Of a DNA stretch of 64,000 bases, positions 1-8,630 are shown in pieces. Source of the DNA: Pseudorhodobacter antarcticus. GTDB lineage: Bacteria; Pseudomonadota; Alphaproteobacteria; Rhodobacterales; Rhodobacteraceae. The notes under the pieces were generated by a model. It was not told the origin of the DNA. It was given only the letters and a program-made list of their open reading frames with translations, and searched no databases. The stretch is from assembly GCF_900110135.1 (NCBI RefSeq), contig NZ_FOCO01000004.1, positions 62,001 to 126,000 of the forward strand, given 5' to 3'. Position 1 is the first letter of the stretch. The number at the start of each line of letters is the position of its first letter. The position numbers and the translations under genes were made by a program.

Positions 1-886
1 GGGCCCAATTGCCATCGGTCACGCCCGCGATGGCCGCGATATTGCCGGCGCGCTGGGCGGGGATGACGTTGCAGACATCGACCTTTTCCGCCTCACCATC
101 CACCACGATTTCCATGGTGTCTGGGCGCACCTCGATCACGCCGCCGCCCATATCGGGGCCGATGCGGGTGATCATGCCGGGGTAATGGATGTTCCAGCCT
201 TCCTCAAACAACGCTTGTTTGGAGTAGGTTTCTTTGGGGTCGATCAGCAGGATTTTGGCGGTGGGGTTGTTGGTTTTGAAGTGATGCGCGACCATGGAGA
301 TACGTTCATAAGGACCCGGAGGGCAGCGGTAGGGGTTGGGCGGGGCGACCATCGCAAAAGTGCCGCCTTGGGGCATCGCAGCCATTTGCGCCTGCAACAA
401 CTGGGTTTGGCTGCCGCCTTTGTACGCGTGGGGCATGATGTGTTGCGCGGCGGTGGACCAGCCGGGGACCGCATTTTCCACGAAATCAATGCCGGGCGAC
501 AGGACCAAACGGTCGTAAGACAAGGTGGTGCCAGAGGCGAGCGTGACGGATTTTGCATCCCGGTCCACGCCGACCGCGTAATCTTGGACCACGTTGATGC
601 CGTATTCGGTGGCCAGTTTGCCGTAAGAATGGCCAAGGCTTTCATAGGTTTGAAAACCGCCGAGGTAGAGGTTGGAGAAAAAGCAGGTGTAATAGGTGCG
701 GGCGGGTTCGATAAGGACCACGTCCAGCGCGCCTTTGCTGTCCTTGGCCAGATAGCGCGCGATGGTGGCACCGCCTGCGCCGCCGCCGACCACGACCACG
801 CGGGGTTTGCCGGTTTGGGCCATCACCATGGGGGCGGCAAGGGTTGCGGTGAGCGTGCTGAGAAAAATGCGTCTGCTTAGGGCCAT
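1..886 (-). CDS. soxF: Sulfide dehydrogenase flavoprotein SoxF, 3' end missing
   Basis: FAD subunit of a periplasmic flavocytochrome c sulfide dehydrogenase; it oxidises sulfide and passes electrons to the cytochrome SoxE. Only the first ~295 residues are inside the window. The N-terminus MALSRRIFL followed by a hydrophobic stretch and AxA-like site is a Tat-like signal. The dinucleotide motif VVGGGAGG lies at residues 32-39. Cys68 in YYTCFFSN matches the cysteine that binds FAD covalently in this family. Cys188 in YRCPPGPYER matches one half of the redox disulfide; the other half would be in the missing C-terminus. The start at 886 gives the signal peptide. It is the last gene of the minus-strand sox run, 22 bases after soxE. 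Confidence 0.93.
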   Translation of the reverse strand, partial: MALSRRIFLSTLTATLAAPMVMAQTGKPRVVVVGGGAGGATIARYLAKDSKGALDVVLIEPARTYYTCFFSNLYLGGFQTYESLGHSYGKLATEYGINVVQDYAVGVDRDAKSVTLASGTTLSYDRLVLSPGIDFVENAVPGWSTAAQHIMPHAYKGGSQTQLLQAQMAAMPQGGTFAMVAPPNPYRCPPGPYERISMVAHHFKTNNPTAKILLIDPKETYSKQALFEEGWNIHYPGMITRIGPDMGGGVIEVRPDTMEIVVDGEAEKVDVCNVIPAQRAGNIAAIAGVTDGNWA

Positions 887-908
887 CTGGTCGTCCTCCC
901 GTTATGTT

Positions 909-1628
909 TCAATTTTGGATTATAGCGTAATAGGCCGCGAGGGCGGCGATTTCTTCGTTCGACAGGCGGCCTGCCATCATTTGCATGACGGCATGGGGCC
1001 GCAATTTGGATTTATAGGCGTGCATGGCGGCGACAAAATCATCGGCGGGCCAGTTGGTGATGGAGGGGATGCCAGCGGCCGACCCATCGCGCAGGTGGCA
1101 GGTGGTACATTCCGCCGACAGGTATGCGCCATATTCGGGGTCGCCTTGCAGCGCCAGAATTTCGGGGGAAAGGGCTGGCCCCAGATCCGGCGCGGTGCGC
1201 AGGGCGGTGGGTTCCGCCTCAGGGATATTTTGCGGGCTGTCGGAGTAGTTGCGCAGGTAGGCCATCAGGTCGTGGCGTTGGGTGGGGTCTTTTAACCCGC
1301 GATAGGACATGCGGGTGTCGGACACCAAGGCGCGGGGATTTTCGATATAGGCATCAAGGCGTTCCAGCGTCCAATCCATCCCATCCGCGCCCATGCGGAT
1401 CATGGATTTGGAATATTGAAAGCCGTCGATGCCACCCGCGCGGCGACCGTACACGGAGTTGAGGTTGGGGCCGATGCGGTTTTGGGCATCCGGCCCCACC
1501 ATGTGGCATTGGGCGCAATCGCGGGCAAATATTTTTGCGCCGCTTTCCGTGTCGCCCAAGGTTTCTGCCGCGGCGCTGGTGGACAGCGCCGCGAGGAGGG
1601 GGAGGAGGAATTTGACCCCCCTGCCCAT
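909..1628 (-). CDS. soxE: Dihaem cytochrome c SoxE, partner of SoxF
   Basis: Periplasmic dihaem cytochrome c (239 aa) that accepts electrons from the SoxF flavoprotein. A Sec signal peptide covers residues 1-21. Haem motifs are CAQCH (38-42) and CTTCH (174-178). The first haem domain (about 25-130) closely resembles the C-terminal haem domain of the neighbouring SoxD, with shared GPxLN and DGF(Q/K)YS stretches, so the two are likely paralogous. The start at 1628 is chosen because it begins the signal peptide; an open frame continues upstream into soxD but lacks a leader. soxE nearly abuts soxD, which ends at 1630, so translation is probably coupled. Confidence 0.9.
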   Translation of the reverse strand: MGRGVKFLLPLLAALSTSAAAETLGDTESGAKIFARDCAQCHMVGPDAQNRIGPNLNSVYGRRAGGIDGFQYSKSMIRMGADGMDWTLERLDAYIENPRALVSDTRMSYRGLKDPTQRHDLMAYLRNYSDSPQNIPEAEPTALRTAPDLGPALSPEILALQGDPEYGAYLSAECTTCHLRDGSAAGIPSITNWPADDFVAAMHAYKSKLRPHAVMQMMAGRLSNEEIAALAAYYAIIQN

Positions 1629-1629
1629 G

Positions 1630-2679
1630 CTATTCGGCGAACGTGGCGAGATAGGCGATGACGGCATCGCGGTCTTCGACCTTGCGCAAACCGGCAAAGG
1701 CCATTTTGGTTTTCGCCACCACGGCGCGTGGTTTTTCAAGGAAAGCGTGTAGCGTTGCGTCATCCCAAATCATACCCCCCGTTCCTGCTGCAACCATATC
1801 AGCAGAATATTTGAAGCCGTCAACCGTGCCTGCGGTGCGGTTGATCATACCGTTCAACACGGGGCCAACGCGGTTTTTGGCTGTGTCCCCAACTTGGTGG
1901 CAAGCGGAGCATTTTTTGAACACCTTCTCCCCTTCCGCGATCAAGGCGGGGTCTGCGGCGGCGGCCTCAACTGCGGGTTCGGCGGCTGCTGGTTCGGCAA
2001 CAACTTCTGCTGCGGCCTCGGTCACAACGGCTTCAACCGGGCCGTCATCGGTGGTGTCGTTTGGGGTCACGTCCAAAATGGTGGCGTGCATGGTGATTTC
2101 GACACTATCCTTGCAGTTTTCCATACATGCGGGCTGTGAAAATGCGGCAAGTTCGGTGGTGTCGCGGTCATCCATGAAAAAGCCGCCCGCGTTTGGCAGC
2201 TCGAAACTGGCGAGGTTTTCGTTGGACAGCACGAAATCATCCTCGATCAAGTTGTTGGAATAAAGGATGTAGGCGAGGGTTGCATATACCTCATCCGGTT
2301 CCAGGGTTTGGGCGGCACCGAATGGCATGGAACGGTTGATGTAATCCCACGCGGTGGACAGGTGCGGCCAATAGCTGCCCACGGTTTTCAGCGGATCCTG
2401 GCGGTTCAGCGTGCCCATGCCACCAGCGAGTTTGGGCCAATTGCCAATCCCTTCGGCAAAGTCGCCATGGCAGGCGGCGCATTTCGCCTCAAACACGCCT
2501 TCGCCCGTCAGCGCATCGCCGGAGCCTGCGGGCAGGCCCACACCATCGGGGCGCACGTCACGGTTCCATGCCGCGATTTCTTCGGGCAGGGCCGCGCGGC
2601 CAAGGCCGAAAGTTTGGGCATAGATCGGGGTGGAGAGCAACACGGTTGCGGCGAGAGTGATATTAAGAAACTTCGACAT
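1630..2679 (-). CDS. soxD: Sulfane dehydrogenase dihaem cytochrome subunit SoxD
   Basis: Electron-accepting subunit of the periplasmic SoxCD complex, which removes six electrons from the sulfane sulfur held on SoxY. The protein has 349 aa with a Sec signal (1-21, cleavage after IYA). CAACH lies at 67-71, and CSACH at 257-261 belongs to a cytochrome c550-like domain. An Ala/Glu/Pro-rich linker of about 35 residues (roughly 212-245) separates the domains, as in other SoxD proteins. The start at 2679 lies inside the end of soxC (17-base overlap), indicating coupled translation and fixed stoichiometry. Confidence 0.93.
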   Translation of the reverse strand: MSKFLNITLAATVLLSTPIYAQTFGLGRAALPEEIAAWNRDVRPDGVGLPAGSGDALTGEGVFEAKCAACHGDFAEGIGNWPKLAGGMGTLNRQDPLKTVGSYWPHLSTAWDYINRSMPFGAAQTLEPDEVYATLAYILYSNNLIEDDFVLSNENLASFELPNAGGFFMDDRDTTELAAFSQPACMENCKDSVEITMHATILDVTPNDTTDDGPVEAVVTEAAAEVVAEPAAAEPAVEAAAADPALIAEGEKVFKKCSACHQVGDTAKNRVGPVLNGMINRTAGTVDGFKYSADMVAAGTGGMIWDDATLHAFLEKPRAVVAKTKMAFAGLRKVEDRDAVIAYLATFAE

Positions 2680-3928
2680 TTTCAGCCTCCCCATTGGATT
2701 TGATCCACCAGGTTTGAATTGCGTTGTTGTGATAGACGGAGTTCAGGCCACGCACCGCACGCAGTTGCGATTTGGTAGGTTGGACGTAGCCCGTGCTGTC
2801 AGTGGCGCGCGATTGCAGCAGCATTTCTTCGCCCTGCCAGTTGTGATCGTAATAAAAGCGGGTCAGCGCCATATCCTGGCCCGGTGCGGCAAGGCGCGCG
2901 GGCATCCAAGTTTTGCCGCCATCGGTGGACACGTCCACGCCTGTCACAGCGCCGCGCCCGGACCATGCAAGGCCCGTGATCACCAAGGGGCCGTGCCCGT
3001 GCGTGATGGGCATTTGCGGGCTGGGGGCGGTGACAACCGATTTGGCATCCATGACCCATGTGAATTTGCGCGAGGTGCCGTTTGCCATGGTGTCGGTGTA
3101 TTTCGACGTTTCTTCACGGCTTTCGACCGGGGCATCTGTCGCCTCCATCCGGCGGAGCCATTTGACCCACAGGTTCCCTTCCCAGCCCGGCACGATCAGG
3201 CGCACGGGGTAACCGTGTTCCATGCGCAGCGCCTCACCATTGGCCTTGAACGCGATCATGCAATCATCCAGCGCCTTTTCCATTGGGATGGAGCGCCCGT
3301 TGGACGACGCATCAGCCCCTTCGACAAACAGCCAGTTGGCGATTGGTTGCACGCCAGCCTCCTCCAACAGTGTGCGCAGGGTGACGCCGGTGTATTCCAT
3401 GTTGTGGATCATGCCATGGGTGAACTGCGAGCCGTTCAGCTGCGCGCCGGCCCACTCCATGCCCGAATTTGCCGCACATTCCAGAAAACAGGTGCGGGTG
3501 ACGCGGGGAAAGCGTTCTAGATCGGCGTAGGTGAACACCAAAGGCGTGTCGACCAAGCCATTGATCATCAAGCGGTAATCATCCTTGGACAATTCAATTG
3601 CGCCGGAATGGTGACGTTCAAAGGCGCACCCTTGGGGCGTGATGGTGCCATCAAGCGCGTGAATGGGCGTGAAGTTGATCGACGATATCACATCGGCGGT
3701 CAGCCATTCCACGTTGCGGCGGATGACATCGGACTCGAACCTAATGGGCAGGCCGTAGGGGGCATCATCGACGCCAACCCCAAGGCCGGATGCCCATTCT
3801 TGAACTTCGGTGATCATCGGGTCGGGCGTTTGGGCATGGGCGGCGTTGGCCACAAGGGCGCTGCCCGTGGCGGCACTGGCGGCCAGAAAGCCGCGCCGGG
3901 TGGTGCCTGTATTGGGCTTGTCTGACAT
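2663..3928 (-). CDS. soxC: Sulfane dehydrogenase molybdenum subunit SoxC
   Basis: Molybdopterin-containing catalytic subunit of SoxCD, related to sulfite oxidases (421 aa). The N-terminus carries a twin-arginine signal (TTRRGFLAAS, residues 9-18) as expected for a folded cofactor enzyme exported by Tat. The molybdenum-ligand cysteine is Cys151 in CFLECAANSG. A C-terminal dimerisation domain follows (around residues 300-410). The ATG at 3928 is preceded at about 7 bases by GAAAGG; an upstream TTG two codons earlier is less likely. With soxCD present, thiosulfate can be oxidised fully to sulfate without free sulfur globules, which is an inference from family knowledge. Confidence 0.95.
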   Translation of the reverse strand: MSDKPNTGTTRRGFLAASAATGSALVANAAHAQTPDPMITEVQEWASGLGVGVDDAPYGLPIRFESDVIRRNVEWLTADVISSINFTPIHALDGTITPQGCAFERHHSGAIELSKDDYRLMINGLVDTPLVFTYADLERFPRVTRTCFLECAANSGMEWAGAQLNGSQFTHGMIHNMEYTGVTLRTLLEEAGVQPIANWLFVEGADASSNGRSIPMEKALDDCMIAFKANGEALRMEHGYPVRLIVPGWEGNLWVKWLRRMEATDAPVESREETSKYTDTMANGTSRKFTWVMDAKSVVTAPSPQMPITHGHGPLVITGLAWSGRGAVTGVDVSTDGGKTWMPARLAAPGQDMALTRFYYDHNWQGEEMLLQSRATDSTGYVQPTKSQLRAVRGLNSVYHNNAIQTWWIKSNGEAENVEVS

Positions 3929-3955
3929 GATCAAACCTTTCTGAAAGCGTTGCGG

Positions 3956-5647
3956 TTAGGCCCCGGTGACGGTGACCGAGGTGTTGGGTTCAAGTTTCAC
4001 GGTGCCGATTTTGCGAATATGCGCTTCGACCACATCCCAGATGGGTGGGCCTTCGGCAGTTTCATTCACGCTTGCCCAGCCTGCGACGACGTAATTGCGC
4101 GCGGGGTCAATCGCCGCGCCCGTTTTCAGGTGGGTCATGTTGGAGATGCGGCTGCCGATGGGTTTGGACACGTCGATGGAGTATCCAAGCCCGCCAACCC
4201 GCACCATATCGCCGCCTTGCTGGTAATAGGGATCAACGTTGAACAGGTTGTCGGCCACATCCTCCAGTATCACATTCAGGAATTCGCCCGTCATTTCCGT
4301 GCGATAGCAGGCGGGATAAGTCATAGAGGTGGCGTTGTGGATATCTTCGCGGGTGATATTGTCACCCGGCATCACGGATGCACCCCAGCGCACGCCGGGG
4401 GACATGGCGATTTCGGCGTCCCGTTCGGACAGCATGGCGTCACAGATCAGATCATCCCATGTGCCGTTAAAATTGCCACGACGGTAGAGCAGGCTTTCGG
4501 TTTTGCCGATCACCTCCTCCAGCTGGTCCTTGAACGGTGCGCGTTCGGCGTCGATCAGTTGGGCCATTTCAGGGTCGGGCGTGATAACATCGGAGAAGAT
4601 GGGGATGAGTTTGTGGCGGAACCCCATCATTTTGCCATCCCGCACATCGAGATCAACGCGAGAGACGTATTTGCCGTGGCTGCCCGACGCGATGAGGATG
4701 GTTTGGCCGACCAGCACAGGTTCGGGGATGGCGTCATGGGTGTGGCCGGTCAGGATAACGTCTATACCCTGCACGCGGCCTGCCATTTTGCGGTCCACAT
4801 CAAAGCCGTTGTGCGAGAGGACAACAACCAGATCGGCGCCCGCCGCGCGCACTTCATCCACCATTTCCTGCATCCGTTCATCGCGGATGCCGAACGAGTA
4901 TTCGGGGAACATCCAGCCGGGGTTGGCGATGGGCATGTAAGGGAACGCTTGGCCGATCACGGCGATTTTAGCGCCGCCGCGTTCGAACCATGTGTAGGGG
5001 TCGAATGCGGGTTCGTCCCATTCCTTGTCAAAGATGTTTTGGCCAAGGAAGGGAAAGGGCAGCGATTCCACGATTTCCTTGACGCGTTCGGTGCCAAGGG
5101 TCCATTCCCAGTGGGAGGTCATAGCCTCCACGCCCAGTTTATTCATCACATTGACCACGTCCTGACCTTTGGTAAGGAGTGAGGTCATGGAGCCGTGCCA
5201 CGTGTCGCCGCCGTCCAGAATAATCGCCTCTGGCCGATCCGCGCGGATGGATTTGACCACCGTGGCCACCCGGTCCATGCCGCCCATTTTGCCATAGGTT
5301 TTGCCAAGGGCGGTGAAATCTTCATAGGTCAGCGCGTAAGCCTCGGGGGAGCCGGGGGTCAGGTTGAACTCTTTGATGAAATCCTTGCCGGTGATATGCG
5401 GCGGGATGCCCCGTACATCGCCCACGCCGATGTTGGTGTCCGGTTCGCGAAACCAGATGGGTTTCAACTGGGCGTGAATGTCGGTGATGTGGATAAGGGT
5501 GACATTGCCAAACGCATCGAACTGCAACAACTGATCTTGGGTCAACACTTGTTGTGCGGCAAGGCGCGACCAGTTGCCAACGCCAGACGCGCCGTAAAGG
5601 GCCGATGCGGCCACCGAGGCTTGGAGGAATTCGCGGCGCGAGATCAT
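3956..5647 (-). CDS. soxB: Thiosulfohydrolase SoxB
   Basis: Periplasmic dimanganese hydrolase of the 5'-nucleotidase/calcineurin superfamily that releases sulfate from SoxY-bound thiosulfonate. It has 563 aa, the usual size. The Tat signal is SRREFLQAS near the start. Metal-binding motifs visible in order are DIHAQ (Asp56, His58), LDGGDTWHGS, LSHNGFD and TGHTHD. A 5'-nucleotidase C-terminal domain fills the last ~200 residues. The start at 5647 puts the Tat motif at the N-terminus and has GAAAGGG upstream; an in-frame start eight codons earlier would bury it. Confidence 0.96.
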   Translation of the reverse strand: MISRREFLQASVAASALYGASGVGNWSRLAAQQVLTQDQLLQFDAFGNVTLIHITDIHAQLKPIWFREPDTNIGVGDVRGIPPHITGKDFIKEFNLTPGSPEAYALTYEDFTALGKTYGKMGGMDRVATVVKSIRADRPEAIILDGGDTWHGSMTSLLTKGQDVVNVMNKLGVEAMTSHWEWTLGTERVKEIVESLPFPFLGQNIFDKEWDEPAFDPYTWFERGGAKIAVIGQAFPYMPIANPGWMFPEYSFGIRDERMQEMVDEVRAAGADLVVVLSHNGFDVDRKMAGRVQGIDVILTGHTHDAIPEPVLVGQTILIASGSHGKYVSRVDLDVRDGKMMGFRHKLIPIFSDVITPDPEMAQLIDAERAPFKDQLEEVIGKTESLLYRRGNFNGTWDDLICDAMLSERDAEIAMSPGVRWGASVMPGDNITREDIHNATSMTYPACYRTEMTGEFLNVILEDVADNLFNVDPYYQQGGDMVRVGGLGYSIDVSKPIGSRISNMTHLKTGAAIDPARNYVVAGWASVNETAEGPPIWDVVEAHIRKIGTVKLEPNTSVTVTGA

Positions 5648-5785
5648 GGGGGACCCTTTCAAAGCAGGCATGCGTTTTCAAAGCGCCCAAAGGCGAGAAA
5701 AGCGGTTCAGGAATTTCACAAAGTTAGAGCCAGATGCAGGTTCACGGCAAATGCGGGCGTCCCGGTTCAGGGGCGCCCGAAAAGG

Positions 5786-6640
5786 TCAGTTGCGGACAGA
5801 CACGCCTTCGACGGCCAGACCATTGCCGCGTGACGCGACATAAAGTTCCAACGCGTTAAATTCGTCCGAGCCGATCTTGAAAGTTTCGGCGCGGGTGTCG
5901 CGAACGCAGCCCACGAAACGGCCCTGTGCCGAGGTAAGTTTGGCATCTTTCAGGCGATACACCGGAAAGCCATTGGTCTGACCTTGGGACAAATGGTCGG
6001 ACCGGATGTAATTGCCGTTGTTGTCTTCATGGCAATTGGCGCAAGACAGCTCCAACTGGCCGTAGCGGGTGTAATAGATTTCCTTGCCCTGCGCGTAAAT
6101 TGGGGCAGCGGCCCCATCAACGGCAACGTTCACCAACTCGCCCCGCGATTGGAGCGAGATCAGGGCCAGCATATCCGTCATCGCTTCGGCCTTGTCGCCC
6201 CACGCCTCAGCGCCCATGCGGGTGGTGCGGCAATCGTTGATATAGGATTCGATGTTCATCACCTTGCCGGATTTCGCATCAACCCGCGGCGTCACGGCGC
6301 GCAGGCCCTTCATGCTTTCGGGGCCTTCATGGCAGGACGCGCAGGACTTGCCATCGGTGCCGTCTGCGGTATTCCAGCTGTCGATCCCACGATCCACAAA
6401 GATCATGCCCGGATTGTCGAAGTCATCCATTTGGATGGCGCGGGTTTCCGTATCACGAAACTGCCAGCCCGAGATAAGCTCCGTCAGCGCGCCATCAAGA
6501 TGGGCGGCGGGTGCGGCGCGTGTGATAATTTCGCTACCGTCAATGATCAACGTGTCATTGGCGGGTTCGGCGTGGCCTGCAAAGGCAAAGCCAAGAAATG
6601 CGGTCGCGGCCAAGGCCGCTGTGATTGTCCGCTGCGTCAT
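5786..6640 (-). CDS. soxA: Cytochrome SoxA, L-cysteine S-thiosulfotransferase subunit
   Basis: Catalytic haem subunit of SoxXA, which attaches thiosulfate oxidatively to the SoxY swinging-arm cysteine. It has 284 aa with a Sec signal ending near residue 24 (GHA). It carries two haem motifs (CASCH and CANCH), so it is a dihaem SoxA of the Paracoccus/Rhodovulum type. The motif GCVRDTRAE near the C-terminus carries the cysteine that becomes a persulfide ligand in characterised SoxA. The ATG has a good GGGAGGA site upstream. A 138-base gap separates it from soxB; no terminator is obvious there. Confidence 0.95.
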   Translation of the reverse strand: MTQRTITAALAATAFLGFAFAGHAEPANDTLIIDGSEIITRAAPAAHLDGALTELISGWQFRDTETRAIQMDDFDNPGMIFVDRGIDSWNTADGTDGKSCASCHEGPESMKGLRAVTPRVDAKSGKVMNIESYINDCRTTRMGAEAWGDKAEAMTDMLALISLQSRGELVNVAVDGAAAPIYAQGKEIYYTRYGQLELSCANCHEDNNGNYIRSDHLSQGQTNGFPVYRLKDAKLTSAQGRFVGCVRDTRAETFKIGSDEFNALELYVASRGNGLAVEGVSVRN

Positions 6641-6670
6641 AGTGTTTCCTCCCTATTGGTGCTGCGGAAA

Positions 6671-7000
6671 TCAGGTGATTTCGATGGGTTTGCTGTCTTC
6701 GTAAACAGAGCCATCATCATCATACCACGTGAATTTGAACTCGCCCGCCTCATTCACAACCGCCTCAAATTCGAAATAGGGATTGGTGGAAATTGCCGGT
6801 TCCATTGTCACGTCGATCACGTTCTTGCCGTTAAAATCGCAGGTAAAACGGTTTATGATCGAACGCGGAATGACAGCGCCATCTTTGTCTTTGCGCTGCC
6901 CGGATTCCATCTGGTGGCTGATCAGGGTTTTAAGCACAATCGCTTCACCAGCCTTGGCTGATTTCGGCACTTTTACGCGGGGTTTTACATCATTTGCCAT
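6671..7000 (-). CDS. soxZ: Sulfur carrier complex subunit SoxZ
   Basis: Partner subunit of the SoxYZ carrier (109 aa). SoxZ has no signal peptide and is exported together with SoxY through the Tat signal of SoxY. The sequence shows the typical start MANDVKPRVKVPKSAKAGE and the conserved SHQMESG and PYFEF segments of an immunoglobulin-like beta fold. It lies 17 bases after soxY in the same run, as in nearly all sox clusters. Confidence 0.94.
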   Translation of the reverse strand: MANDVKPRVKVPKSAKAGEAIVLKTLISHQMESGQRKDKDGAVIPRSIINRFTCDFNGKNVIDVTMEPAISTNPYFEFEAVVNEAGEFKFTWYDDDGSVYEDSKPIEIT

Positions 7001-7017
7001 GTTCTATTCTCCCTAAT

Positions 7018-7437
7018 TCAGCCGCCGCAGCCGCCGATGGTGACCTTTACCTCGGACGAGGCGCGCACAAAGCTGCCATCAGGCATTTTGGCGATTGCGA
7101 TCACGTCTTGGGTTTTTGACAGGCGAATCCGGGTGGAGGCCATATGCGCCCCCGCCAATTCGCCAAAGATGAAAGTGGCCACGGCAGGTGTCGGGTTGCC
7201 TGCGGCCAAAATCATGATGGATACGGCACCGGGGGCATCAACGCCCACAGGCACAGTGTTGCCGTTTTCCGCGATTTCTGGCGCGGTCAGTGTAACGCCG
7301 GGGCCTACAACCACTTCGGCACCACCGGTAAAGGCGGCGACCGCCTCATCCACGGCGGCAAATGCAGACACCGGGATCGCGGCGGCAGCTACGCTGCCCA
7401 AGGCCAGCACAAGGGCATTTCTTCTGGTAAGGATCAT
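7018..7437 (-). CDS. soxY: Sulfur carrier protein SoxY
   Basis: Substrate-carrying subunit of SoxYZ (139 aa). The C-terminal swinging arm GGCGG is complete, and its cysteine binds sulfur intermediates covalently. The N-terminus has a Tat-type signal (LTRRNALVLAL) followed by an AFA cleavage site. SoxY shuttles intermediates among SoxXA, SoxB and SoxCD in the periplasm. It sits between soxX and soxZ. Confidence 0.95.
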   Translation of the reverse strand: MILTRRNALVLALGSVAAAAIPVSAFAAVDEAVAAFTGGAEVVVGPGVTLTAPEIAENGNTVPVGVDAPGAVSIMILAAGNPTPAVATFIFGELAGAHMASTRIRLSKTQDVIAIAKMPDGSFVRASSEVKVTIGGCGG

Positions 7438-7463
7438 CTTGTCACTCCTCTGGTGGCGATGGA

Positions 7464-7937
7464 TTATTCTTTGAATGTCATAAGATAGGCGACGACATCT
7501 TCGACCTGCTGCGCGCTGAGCACGGGGGGCAGGGGCTCTGTGCCAGCCTTGCCCGTATAGGCGTCGCCGGGGCGGATATAGCCGGATGTTTTGTAAAATG
7601 AGGGCATGATGGTGCCGTCAAACGTCATCTTTGCATTGGCCACAAGCCCGCGCAACTGCGCCTCGCTCCAGCGATCTGCCGCGCCATCAAGTGTGGGGCC
7701 AACGGTGCCGGGGAATGGGATATCCTTGGTGATCTCTGCCGCATGGCAGGCCACGCAATTCCCCAGACCTGCGGTTGCGAATACTTTTTTACCTTCTTCC
7801 GGATTGCCAGCGGCCCCCGAAAGCGATTGCTCAACTGCCCCTTCCGTGAATGCCACGGCCTCAGGTGCCACTTGTGCAACAGCCGCTCCCGCGCAAAACG
7901 CAGAAACGGTCATGCCAATAAGAATTTGGCGCATCAT
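7464..7937 (-). CDS. soxX: Cytochrome SoxX
   Basis: Monohaem cytochrome c subunit of SoxXA (157 aa); it receives electrons released when thiosulfate is joined to SoxY. A Sec signal ends near AVA (about residue 21). One haem motif CVACH is present, and IMPSFY is the likely axial-methionine region. Two consecutive ATG codons (7937, 7934) follow a strong GGGAGGAG site. As first gene after a 127-base gap it probably has its own promoter, consistent with the candidate SoxR site upstream. Confidence 0.94.
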   Translation of the reverse strand: MMRQILIGMTVSAFCAGAAVAQVAPEAVAFTEGAVEQSLSGAAGNPEEGKKVFATAGLGNCVACHAAEITKDIPFPGTVGPTLDGAADRWSEAQLRGLVANAKMTFDGTIMPSFYKTSGYIRPGDAYTGKAGTEPLPPVLSAQQVEDVVAYLMTFKE

Positions 7938-7990
7938 TCGAACTCCTCCCTGTTTCCTCCGAATCCAACGTTAGACCATGCATGCCTTTG

Positions 7991-8021
7991 TATGCAACAA
8001 TGATATTTCAATAATTGCATA
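7991..8021 (-). promoter_or_regulatory. Candidate SoxR operator, soxW-soxX gap
   Basis: The soxW-soxX gap is much more AT-rich than its surroundings. It contains TATGCAA (7991-7997) and its inverse TTGCATA (8015-8021), separated by 17 bases. In characterised clusters SoxR represses from the soxS-soxV and soxW-soxX gaps, so the location fits. The sequence does not closely match the better palindrome at 9507-9526, and no clear -35/-10 pair was recognised, so the exact site is uncertain. Confidence 0.4.
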
Positions 8022-8064
8022 TATAAAAGTTCGCGGGTTTCCCCCAGTCGTGGGTTTCCCCCAA

Positions 8065-8622
8065 TCACGGCGTTCCCATAGTGCGGGCGACGTATTTCTG
8101 GAAATGCTCGCCCGTCAGATATTCTTTGTCCTTAACCCAAGTCAAAAGCGCCTTGGTCGTGCCCGCCTCAAACGCGCCGGGCATGGTGACCACGGCGGCT
8201 TGCTGCGCGGTTTGGCCCGCCTCCACCTCCTCGGGGAAAAACATCATTGTGGGGGTGAACACCACGCCCCAACGCCGTGCCATGTCCTTTTCGGCAAGGG
8301 TTGTGCCGTCGAAATCCGTCACCTCCACATCGCCAAACAGGTTCATCTGCACCACGAAATACGTCTCACGGATCAGCGCGTCGATGGCGGGGTCGGGAAA
8401 AATAACCTCATGCATTTTGGTGCAATAAATGCAGCCGCGCTGTTCCCAGATCACCAGCAGGCGCTTGCCCTCCGCGTTCGCCTCGGCCAAATCCTCGGTC
8501 AAATCCTTGAAGGTGTCGCGCAACCATGTGGGCTTGTGCAGCCCGTCATCCCCCAATGCGGCGGCGTGAACGGGCAGGGCAAGGGCGATGATGGTGGCAA
8601 GGGTGGCGAACAGACGTGTCAT
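8065..8622 (-). CDS. soxW: Periplasmic thioredoxin SoxW
   Basis: Thioredoxin-fold protein of 185 aa, with a Sec signal (ends near VHA) and the active site CIYC in WEQRGCIYC. SoxW is reduced by the membrane protein SoxV and is linked to keeping SoxY thiols reactive. A conserved cis-proline region (VVFTPTMMFF) is present. An open frame extends far upstream into soxV, but the start at 8622 gives a clean signal peptide. It follows soxV by 8 bases, so the two are co-expressed. Confidence 0.9.
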   Translation of the reverse strand: MTRLFATLATIIALALPVHAAALGDDGLHKPTWLRDTFKDLTEDLAEANAEGKRLLVIWEQRGCIYCTKMHEVIFPDPAIDALIRETYFVVQMNLFGDVEVTDFDGTTLAEKDMARRWGVVFTPTMMFFPEEVEAGQTAQQAAVVTMPGAFEAGTTKALLTWVKDKEYLTGEHFQKYVARTMGTP

Positions 8623-8630
8623 AATGGCTC

